A stretch of 64,000 nt of DNA from Dipylidium caninum (Eukaryota; Platyhelminthes; Cestoda; Cyclophyllidea; Dipylidiidae), in contig QEYB01000895.1 of NCBI GenBank assembly GCA_017562135.1, positions 992,001 through 1,056,000 on the forward strand, written 5' to 3'. Within the stretch, counting starts at the first letter, position 1. The number at the start of each line of letters is the position of its first letter. Shown here piece after piece: positions 49,873-64,000 of this stretch. The notes below the pieces were generated by a model. That model was not told where the DNA came from. It saw only the letters and a program-made list of their open reading frames with translations, and did no database searches. A program made the translations under genes and the position numbers.

Positions 49873-50390
49873 CGACCTCGAACAGGATACGTTAAAAACG
49901 AAATACGCGCATTGAGAAGGCGACATCGGTTGAGCAACAAATAAAGTTCAAAATTACATCTTGCATTCATGTGGCGTCTAAAAAATTACTAAATGTGGGG
50001 TTATAAAAATATATTCTGCGTGGACTAGATGGTATTCCAACTATTGCAATAACGTCTCGTATGCATTAATTAATTGCAAGGTTATTTATTCTTACAAATT
50101 TTTTATTTCAAGATTTTGCCTGCACAGTTATTGAAAGGTTAATTTAATTGTGCTAATATGCATTCACTGAGTTTTTATCCCCGAAATTTTCTTTCTATTG
50201 CAGGCATAAAATGGTACAAATGCATTGGTTTTACACCTTACGACCAGGTTGTACATTTATCATAAAATTCAGCAAATTATTTTGTCATCACCATTATTGG
50301 CTAAGTTTATTAACCAGTAAGCTTACAACACGAGTCTTCGAATATTCTCACGGAGCTTTAGTTATTCGCTGCTGTTGGCGTGTCTTTGTG
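49873..50390. promoter_or_regulatory. Bidirectional promoter region, EXO1 (-) and SERCA (+)
   Basis: 518 bp between the start codons of two head-to-head genes. It is AT-rich with no supported frame on either strand, although a frame runs 50211-50543 through the SERCA start in another phase. Both transcription starts must lie here unless upstream non-coding exons exist. Confidence 0.5.
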
Positions 50391-55991
<5,601 letters not shown>

Positions 55992-57047
55992 AAAATTTAC
56001 TACCTTCAATGCCTTCGTATGTTTAAATTATCGTTGTCTGTTTTCCGATTACATAATACCGACTGTACGGTCCGTACTTTTTTTGTATTGTGACGACTTT
56101 ATTTACTCCAATATTGAGTTTATTGTAATGTATAAATTTGCTTTTTTGTTACTCGGGTACTTATTTTCAAGAACCCATACCTGGTATCCGAATGACACCA
56201 GTTTAGCTTACCGACCCTCCTGCTTTAGTCTTGATTCAGGATAGATTGACGAGGGAGTACTATGGTTGTCGCATTTTTTGCCGTTAAATGGTTGGAGATT
56301 TCACTGTCACAATTGTCAAATCTTTTTTGACATTCTCGAAGTTATGCAATCCCACAAGCTTCGGAAATTCCTTGACGCAGGAAAGACGAAATGGTTTGAG
56401 GGGCCTGGGAAGTTCCGATTTTCGAATTGGTAACGCCATGAGAGGCAATAAATAAGAAAAGTCAAGAAGGACGCTCCGGAGGGTGGGGTTGAAAACTTAT
56501 AGAATTGTTATTGTGACAAACCTCATTTGTTTTGAAAGTAAGACAATTATGAGAATCATTGTTAGGTATTGGTAAGTGGTTCTTGAATAAATGTCAAAAA
56601 TGAAGATAAATTCGATGCAAATTAGTAGTTGTATGATGTCCAGATCGGCCGAACTCGGATTTAGTCCTCCGTAAGTGGGCAGTAGTGGCACAAGGGTCGG
56701 TTAGAAAGAGGTGGTGGGCTCTCAGTATGGTAACTGGGGCGAGGTGAGAAAATTAACTTGATTATATGCAAAACAATGGTAGTGTTGTTACGCTCTATTT
56801 TCGGCGATGACCTAGGGTTTGGTTGGAAAACGTGAGCCTTTTGAATCAACTGTCTGTGAAAACCATCTGCTGTATTAATATGCTTTTCAAACTAACAACA
56901 TTTTTGAATCAAGAAAAATGTTAAATGAATACAAACTCGTAATAAATGAGAAATGTTTGTTTTAAATATTTTGAGTGGTGATCACTTTCAAGGTCAATTT
57001 TTCTTTGGTTTTTGATTTCGGTATAATTTTCCGATCACAGAATCTGC
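55992..57047. other. Intergenic region between SERCA and poly(A) polymerase
   Basis: About 1.06 kb between two tandem plus-strand genes. It carries an AATAAA at 56447-56452, 456 nt after the SERCA stop, as a possible poly(A) signal. The remaining frames are short and unsupported. The poly(A) polymerase promoter should be in the right half. Confidence 0.45.
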
Positions 57048-59956
57048 ATGGATGAAAGTTTAGCTAAATATTTAGTTCAATTGAACATAGTTGAGTCACA
57101 GGATTCTTTGACTCAAAAGTATATTTAATTTTTAAATTTTTTCCAGGACCAAGCACATACAAATGCTTAAGATTATCGCTACTGAGTGGGTGTTAGAATT
57201 ATCCAGGAAAAGGGTGAGCTCAAATACCGTCCTAAAGACACTTCGTGCTAGGACATTAACATAGAAAATTCCGCTACCGCGTTACCTTGTGATGTATTAA
57301 TACAAGGATCGACCAGTTTAGGTGTCAGTTTTAGAGAAAGTGACATCGATGCCGTCTTGGTCACTCCAAATTTTGTGTATCGTGAAGACTTTTTTACGTC
57401 CTTTGCGGATGTTTTGCGCAATAACCAAAACATTCAAGATCTGTTGGTCATTACAGATACGTTTGTTCCGCTGATCAAAATGAAGTTCGATGGCATCCCG
57501 GTGGGTTGCAAAAATGCAAATGACTTTAAATAATGCGCTGGCATACAGTCCCCTATCCTTTTTAGGTTGACCTCATAATGAGTCGATTTAATTTGCCGTA
57601 TGTGCCATCGCCTATTATTTTTGATCAAGAGCCGGAAATATTTTACTTTGACGTGGATCATTATTCTGTGCAAGGTTTATCGGGCCTTCACCTATCGCAA
57701 AAAATTCGTAACCTTGTTCCAAACTTCACTATTTTTACTGATTTGCTCAAAGTTATAAAAATATGGGCGTCTCGGCGGCTAATTTCAGATTACGTTTACG
57801 GTTTTCCCGCGAGTGTAGCTTGGGCCATTCTCTGTGCATATATATGCATTCACACAACAGGATTGGTAATGTCTTCCATCTCTCTGGTTTAAATTTTTGC
57901 AATATGAGCGTTTTTTAGAAAGTATAAGCCCATAAATTCACATGAATTGCACTTATTTATTTCAAATCGGAATTCTGAAAACACATTTTAGTCTAACGAC
58001 AATCATCAATACTATGGATTATTCTGCCCTTCGTTCAATGTTGAAACGAACGGAATGAATTCGAGACAAGTCGACGGGTCTCTGCTACTGAGAGATCTAA
58101 TATTTAAAGCACTGAGGTCAATTGAGCCGCACAATATGATTCCCCTTCCCGCTCGAGAAGGATTTGTTAACGAAAGAGCTCACTCTATGATTAAGCTAAC
58201 CACTTTGGTTAAGATATTTTTTGCGTACTTTTCTAACTGGGTTTGGCCCAGTCCTGTTATGATTGCGCCAATTGTTACTGTTCCTAACTTACGATTATAT
58301 TCCTGGGACCCCCGAGTGAGTTTCTCATGTCTTTTTCGTTAGAACCGAGAGAATTCTAAGACAGCTTTAACACACTATCCTTGCTAGTATTGTTCCGATG
58401 TATTTACTTTTATTCAAGCACGCTGTGCTGGTAATGCGGTCAACTATGTCTATAATTTTTATATACGAACAAATATATGTTTGCAGTTGACTGAATAATA
58501 TTGACCTAATTTGTAGATTGATATACAGAACGGCCATGAAATTATGCCGATTATAACACCAATTTTTCCTCATAAGAACGCGGCCTATACAGTCAGAGCT
58601 TCGAGTCGGGAAATTGTAGTAAAGGAACTGCATAGAGGTACGCATTATTTGAAATAATTTCAGCATCCATTACTGATTGCTTTCTTTCGGTCTTCTAAAC
58701 CTGATCGAATGATAAAATCAAACGTCCTTCTTATATTACTTTGTAAGTTTTCCTTTCTGAAAATGAACCCTCTAAACATTTGTTTGTGAACTGTTACATG
58801 TACGAGGGGACTGGGCAATTATGAGCCCATTTTTGCATACCAAAAATTTGTAACGCATTAAAAATTTAATGTGAAAGCAATATCAAACATTATAAAGCCG
58901 CACTACCTATCATTTAAGAGGGTCGAACGTTGCAAAATTGATTGAAGTCTTCCCTGACTTGTAAATAAGTAATTAAGTCTAACTTCTCTTCGCGGGTCTT
59001 CATTCTACAGGTTTCCATTTGATGCGAAAAATCGCCGAAGGATCAGCTGCTTGGGATGACCTATTCGCACCTTATGATATTCGTGAGGACTACAGGTACT
59101 TCAGCATAATTACAAACTTCCTTTTCGAACCTTTTTCTACGTGGTTAGAGTGCATGCTGACAGCTTTCCTCCTCTCAACTTTATGAAAACTAAACTTTTG
59201 TTTTATCTATCTTTACTTGCCGCAGACATTTTTTGAAGCTAGTTCTGCTAGCCGATAATTTCCAGGAATTGGGACGTCTTGGTGGACTCATTAATTCTCG
59301 GCTGCGTGATCTGGCAGGGTATCTCGAAGAACACCCATATATTGAATCAGTAAGAATAGCAAAAGCGTCAGATTTGTAAGCTTATTTACTATTTCAAATG
59401 GTTAGAACGAAGTTGTAACCCTGCAATTTGATTTTACAGATTTAATTTCACTCACAAAAGGCTAAGGTAAAGTCATTTCTTGTACGATAGTTAGAATATG
59501 AGACGGTCATCCCATTGACTATCTTTGAAAACACGACTCTTAGGAATGTTTGGAATTCCGTTAGAATGTTCGAAAATTTCACCGGTTTTATGATGATTTT
59601 TAGGCCCGCAAAGTTCCGCCTACGGCAGGAAACGGAGGGCTGTTCTAGTATGTTGGTCGCTACGGGAGGGGGGCTTGAGAAGGCATACAAGCGAGCTTGG
59701 CTCCTGGGTATGAAGATATTAAAGGCCGCACCTATGCCCGACGGAACATATCCCGAGCGAGAGGTTGATGTGACGCAATATTTGTTAAGGTTCTATAGCA
59801 TTTTGCAAGAAAGGGACCCCAACACGAATTTCTTGGACAAACTAATAACGTCTTATGTTACCAGGTAACTTCAGGGAAGAAGTTGTGCATCACTAATTTG
59901 ATTCCGAGTAATACCATTTTATTAATTCTAGATCAAGCCTCTATGCTGAAGCTTGA
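57048..59956 (+). CDS. PAPOLA: Poly(A) polymerase, canonical type, with an internal insertion
   Basis: Canonical poly(A) polymerase adds the poly(A) tail to cleaved pre-mRNA in the nucleus. Exons: 57048-57118, 57147-57213, 57252-57500, 57566-57865, 57992-58315, 58517-58637, 59011-59095, 59226-59375, 59440-59466, 59604-59864, 59932-59956; the phases agree and give about 559 residues. Catalytic aspartates are present: GSTSLGVSFRESDIDAVLV (D77, D79) and VDLIMSR (D131). The central domain (KIWASRRLISDYVYGFP, VAWAILCAYIC) and the RNA-binding domain (NWVWPSPVMI, MPIITPIFPHKNAAYTV) follow. Introns 1 and 2 are 28 and 38 nt, and one exon is 27 nt. Residues of about 230-293 are an insertion not found in vertebrate enzymes, and the long Ser/Thr-rich C-terminal tail with nuclear localisation signals is missing. 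Confidence 0.9.
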
Positions 59957-60525
59957 GACTCTGAAACAAACTATGGTCGCCATAGTGATCAATGAACCCT
60001 GTAAATTGCGTCGGCGGTGTTGGCTCTTTGCCGTTTGGAGAGTGACGCCATGTTTATTTATGTTCACCAACAGACGCAAATGTTAATATTTTCGAGAATC
60101 CGAATTAATGGTGATAAAGAAAATAGTAATAGGTGATGTTCCATTTTGGTAGTTGGTGCACTCTGGGTAAAAACTAATGGTCTGGGTGATGTCGAAATTT
60201 GTAATAAAGCGCTAGTTAACGTGGTTTCTGTGCATTTTTAACTAGGGCAGTGCGTGTTTGCAAACTCAAGAGAGGGTGTTGCAATGCATTTTGTGATAAA
60301 TCATCAAACGATTATAGAAAAAACACGTACATTTTGCATTTCAAATTACATCTAGCGACCTTTAAAAGACGGCTATGGTTTAATAAAATCACGATTATAA
60401 AGTTTTATGGATTTTTGAGTGACTCAAAGGTTCCATAGGCTTGGCTGTTACTTTGCATATTTATATGCGTAACTTCTTTGAGAAGCGCCACCTTCAAGTC
60501 TCCTGTATTCGATTTTTGTTTGGCT
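59957..60525. other. Intergenic spacer, poly(A) polymerase / UBE2G1
   Basis: About 570 bp between tandem genes with no supported coding frame. Confidence 0.4.
60203..60208 (+). promoter_or_regulatory. Putative poly(A) signal of the poly(A) polymerase gene
   Basis: AATAAA about 250 nt after the proposed stop codon at 59956. Confidence 0.45.
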
Positions 60526-61169
60526 ATGGCGAATTCTGCGTCGTCTCTCTTACTCCGCAAGCAATTGGCTGGTAAGAAACCCGGTTTTGTGTTTCGCTTT
60601 TTATTTTGCAACGATTATCTGCCCCCAATCACCGTTTTAGAACTAAATAAGTGCGGCACTGAGGGTTTCTCCGCCGGTCTTATTGATGATGATAACATAT
60701 TCAAATGGCAAGTCCTCATAATGGGGCCTGCGGACACACTTTAGTATGTCATAATTCCCCCATTATTTGTCTTGGTAGTGATGGTGGTTGGTTCAAAGCT
60801 ACTTTGGAGTTCCCCCAAGATTATCCTAACCACCCACCAAAAATGCAGTTTTTGACGGACATGTGGCATCCTAATATCTCTCCCTCTGGAAATGTATGTA
60901 TATCAATTCTTCACGAACCCGGTGAAGATCGTTTTGGCTACGAAAGACCCGAAGAACGTTGGCTTCCGGTGCACTCAGTGGAAACCATAATAGTGTCCGT
61001 TATATCAATGCTTGCTGAACCGAATCCCGACAGTCCTGCCAACGTGGATGCAGCCGTAAGTTGCGCCTACCAATCCTAGTCTTCGTAGAAAATGTTTCGA
61101 GACGACTATGAGGAATTCAAAAGAAGGGTAGGACAGACTGTCCGGAAAAGCCAAGAGTGCTTCGAGTGA
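60526..61169 (+). CDS. UBE2G1: Ubiquitin-conjugating enzyme E2 G1
   Basis: UBE2G1 carries activated ubiquitin and builds K48 chains with cullin-RING ligases. Exons 60526-60571, 60641-60743, 60779-61055 and 61089-61169 give 168 residues (human 170). The UBC fold is complete: [49 protein letters not shown], the catalytic cysteine C90 in [14 protein letters not shown] and the acidic-loop extension [11 protein letters not shown] typical of the G1/R1 group. The C-terminus [16 protein letters not shown] matches the family end. Introns 2 and 3 are 35 and 33 nt. Confidence 0.96.
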
Positions 61170-61755
61170 AAGTTATCTTTTAGTGAGGACCCAATACCTG
61201 TATCGATTTGGGCTGTACTCATTATTTTTGTGCGCCCTTTCAGAATATGGTTTTCGTTGCCTATTTCGGTACTCTTTCTGCTATATTACGTTGTCTTGTT
61301 TGCTGCAAACCATTCAAAACAGGGTACCGGTACCGGTAGTTATGCCCCTGTCCGTCTTTCCATTTCCGAGTGATATATAAGTGACGCATTTGCCAAATGC
61401 ATCGATGTTCGAAGCTAAGTTTCGATAAGTAATACTGGTTCAGTTCTCGTTTAACTGATATATTACAAAGTGCCAGAAAACGAAACTATTAATAAAAATT
61501 TGAGTTTGTACATAAATCCACCTTATTTTACATGGAACCGTTGCCAGGGAAATTGGTTGGTTAATTCACCCTAAAATCAAATGTTTGGTCATTAATGACA
61601 GGGTATATACACCAACATTTTATCCAATGATCGTCCTCTCCCCTTCCCCCACATGCAAGCAAGCCTTCAAAAACTGCCAATGTTGACAAAGCGGCTTGTT
61701 AACTACAAGTATTAGTTTAAATTGTTAGGTTGAGTAGATGGTGTGGTTGGCACTT
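61170..61755. other. Convergent 3' spacer, UBE2G1 / zinc-finger gene
   Basis: About 590 bp without a supported gene, between two converging stop codons. It includes the likely UBE2G1 poly(A) signal. Confidence 0.45.
61491..61496 (+). promoter_or_regulatory. Putative poly(A) signal of UBE2G1
   Basis: AATAAA about 320 nt after the UBE2G1 stop codon. Confidence 0.45.
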
Positions 61756-63022
61756 TTACACCACTAGGGCTGCTTTAACCATAACGACAAATGAAGTAGA
61801 CTTACTTAACGCATGCTCTTGAGTAACGTGACGGTTGCGTTCACTTGCATCTAGGAAACAGAGATTACAGTGGGAGCATGCAAAAATCTTTGAAGCTGAA
61901 AGAGAATGAGGAATAGTTTAGTGTAAGTTTAAGCGTCAACAGATAATTAGTTATTAACCTATGTTCGGTTGGTTGAATTTAGTAAACGTTTTCCTACTAC
62001 ACTAAGGCAATCAAATTTGCGGAACTCACTGTTATGTGAAGCCAAATTATGTCCCATAAGTGCAAATTTAGACGGGAAACTGAGTTCACATTTCGAGCAG
62101 ATGTGATGAGAAGCTGGAATGTAGGTCATGAAGTTATTTTGGGGGAGGTGCGCGGCATCGACTGAGTGTAAGGCATGTCGAGCTAGTAAGATTGGTGACA
62201 TTCGGTGGCGTCATCGAACTAGGATTTTTAAAGATTACGAGAATAATTTTTGGTCATGGTATAACCTGACATCAAAACGGAATGGATAAAGCCTAGGGTG
62301 GAGAAGTTGAGTCGTTCAGAAAACAAATATATAAAATGGGACTAGATATGCACAGAAATGGTCACCTGAGTGAACGTTCTCGTGATGGCGTTTCATCGCA
62401 AACTTGTTCGAAAACGTCTTATCGCATATAGGGCATACTCCGATTTCGACATCTGGAAATATAAGGAATAAGTTGCCACTTCCATTACAAGTACAAAATA
62501 TCTTGAAGAGGCTCACGCTCGTGTACAATCCTCAAATGGCGATCAAGACTTTGCTTGCCGCAGAAATTCTTAAAACAAAAAGGGCAACTAGTGGGGTTAT
62601 CGCCATCCATACTACGAAAAGGAAGTGATTCAGCCATTTCGTCGGGATGCACACGTCGCATGTGGCGTTGAATGGCAAAAGTAGTGAGAAATTTTCGGCC
62701 GCAAATTTTGCATACTGAAGCTTCAGCTTCTAAAACACGGAGGGAAGACGAGTTACTAAAAAATGGACGTGAAGGTTCAAGGGGTGTTAAATTACGTTTG
62801 TGCATAATTTTGAAGTGACGACGCATGCCGTGACGAGTTGCCATCACTGTCCCACAAATTGGACATGGGCCGGCTGTCAAAGACGACTCTAAATGGACCG
62901 ATAGATTCGTATTCCATTGGTAAAAGGGTAGAGTTGATAAAGAGATGTAAATTACCTTTTATGCTCGTTATCTTGGGATCATTGGGATCGAGATGCACTT
63001 TTTTGGACGGTCTTTTGACCAT
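61756..63022 (-). CDS. C2H2 zinc-finger protein with six fingers
   Basis: Minus-strand exons 63022-62956, 62873-62517, 62452-62366, 62113-62030 and 61895-61756 join in frame to about 244 residues. A short basic N-terminus (MVKRPSKKVHLDPNDPK) is followed by six C2H2 fingers starting CPICGTVMATRHGMRRH, CKICGRKFLTTFAIQRH, CPFCFKNFCGKQSLDRH, CPICDKTFSNKFAMKRH, CSKCELSFPSKFALMGH and CSHCNLCFLDASERNRH. The fingers lack the TGEKP linkers of DNA-binding arrays of the Kruppel type, so RNA or protein binding is as likely as DNA binding. I cannot name an ortholog. A GTAAGT inside the last exon (just after the sixth finger) could be a donor to a further exon; without it the stop is at 61756. Confidence 0.83.
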
Positions 63023-63467
63023 AATGAGCACAAATGACTAAGCGTTGGCCAAATGTATGTATCCGCAGAAGGACAAGGTTCTACATAAACAGTCGGAGTT
63101 ACGAGACCACTCAAATAAAATACGCCGTGTCTGATGTAAACATGAAGTCAACTTTAACATGCCAAGTACCAATCGGAATTACTTCAGAAGTATTTACACC
63201 AGTAAAGGGGACCGGAGGAACGAGGTCCGGAAATATAGGCTGATAAACAGTTAACAAATGTCAATAAAGGCGGTAAAAACAAGTGAAACCTCGGAAAGGA
63301 AACCTACACGGCCCTGACATTTAAGCGTCCCGCAAGATAATCAACCGACCTAACAATATTTCCTTACAACAAAAGCCCATTTCCAAATCTAATAATGCTA
63401 TATCTCTTTATTTTAATAAATATGTGAGTGTCCAGTTAGAATGCTGGTTCTGCTTTAGTTTTAATAT
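63023..63467. promoter_or_regulatory. Divergent region, zinc-finger gene / RNF13-like gene
   Basis: About 445 bp between two head-to-head genes. A 69-codon plus frame (63034-63243) has no family features. The start codon of the RNF13-like gene is not clear and may be in an unplaced exon here. Confidence 0.4.
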
Positions 63468-63964
63468 TTGACTTTATTACCGCGTGTTCTGACCCTGCTC
63501 CTGCCCGCTCTGTGCTTTATTGCTGTATTCGGATGTGAGTACGGGCCAATGCTCCTGACAATTGCAATAATTTTCGGTGTTGTCTCGTTAGCCTGTGGTA
63601 CTCTTGTTCTAGTAAGTGGTTTACAAACCCTATCTCTGATTAGATATCCCCGGTTGGCAATGCTTCTATTGAATTTGTTGATGCGGAAGCTTCATTTGGC
63701 GCCACCATTACTGAAGAATCTCCTCTTGTATGATTAACATTTTTTTTTTAACTTTGAAGGGTAAAATAGCGATAAGTGACCCACCTCTTGCCTGTTCAAC
63801 TGTCTACCCACCTCCTAACGACGCGGATGTATTCTTTGCTCTAATTGATCGAGGTGATTGTACCTTCGCCAAAAAAGTTGCAGCTGTGCAAACTGCTAAG
63901 TTTTATGGTGCAATAATAGTCAATGTCGAAAGCGACTACGTATTCCCAATGGGGTCGGATGGAA
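63468..63964 (+). CDS. RNF13: RNF13/RNF167-like PA-TM-RING ubiquitin ligase, 5' part only
   Basis: This family has a signal peptide, a luminal PA domain, a membrane span and a cytosolic RING, and works in endosomes, lysosomes or ER. Exons 63468-63534 (signal peptide core LLPALCFIAVFG), 63592-63611, 63644-63727 and 63760-63964 can be joined in frame; the introns after the second and third exons are both 32 nt. The PA domain shows NASIEFVDAEASFG, GKIAISDPPLACS, VFFALIDRGDCTFAKKV and GAIIVNVESDYVFPMGS. The donor at 63965 leads out of the window, so membrane span and RING are not seen. The signal-peptide frame has a TAA six bases upstream and no ATG, so the true start is unresolved (missing exon or indel). 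SPPL or PRADC1 type PA proteins are less good fits. Confidence 0.78.
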
Positions 63965-64000
63965 GTAAATTATGAAGCTAGCTAATCGTTTTAGATCTAA

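Overview
This is a 64 kb piece of an animal nuclear genome. Every gene I recognise is metazoan, split by GT..AG introns, and lies in its own transcription unit. The most distinctive trait is intron size. I could place at least 26 introns of only 27-40 nt, many of them the first introns of their genes, beside ordinary introns of 100 bp to 3 kb. Tiny 5' introns with larger 3' introns are what I remember being reported for schistosomes. With the moderately diverged proteins, this makes a parasitic flatworm (trematode or cestode) my best guess. That assignment is inference.

Layout. 1-745 is one arm of an inverted repeat whose other arm is at about 43215-43960. 4395-5949 (-) is an unrecognised 481-residue gene. 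6947-10325 (+) is TAF5, a TFIID subunit. 12213-16251 (+) is a quiescin sulfhydryl oxidase (QSOX) with frame breaks. 20315-21109 (+) is PIGL, apparently intronless. 21481-22768 (-) is a CCDC42/CFAP73-like coiled-coil protein. 23393-25562 (+) is a calumenin/reticulocalbin with an HDEL tail. 28961-37156 (+) is a very large stonin (stoned B). 37708-42435 (-) is ERO1, rebuilt in 12 exons. 45382-46264 (+) is DUSP11 (RNA triphosphatase). 46920-49872 (-) is exonuclease 1. 50391-55991 (+) is a SERCA calcium pump in 14 exons. 57048-59956 (+) is a poly(A) polymerase. 60526-61169 (+) is UBE2G1. 61756-63022 (-) is a six-finger C2H2 protein. 63468-63964 (+) is the 5' part of an RNF13-type PA-TM-RING ubiquitin ligase that runs off the window. 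The blocks at 0.75-4.4, 10.3-12.2, 16.3-20.3, 25.6-28.9 and 44-45.4 kb hold nothing I can identify.

The neighbours do not form an operon. Six of them act in the ER or secretory pathway: QSOX and ERO1 (disulfide formation), calumenin and SERCA (ER calcium), PIGL (GPI anchor) and the RNF13-like protein. Others handle RNA or DNA: TAF5, poly(A) polymerase, DUSP11 and EXO1. Most gene models join in frame from end to end. TAF5, QSOX and calumenin each carry local frame conflicts, either indels in this assembly or real lesions. All exon borders come from reading the sequence and family alignment from memory, not from transcripts.
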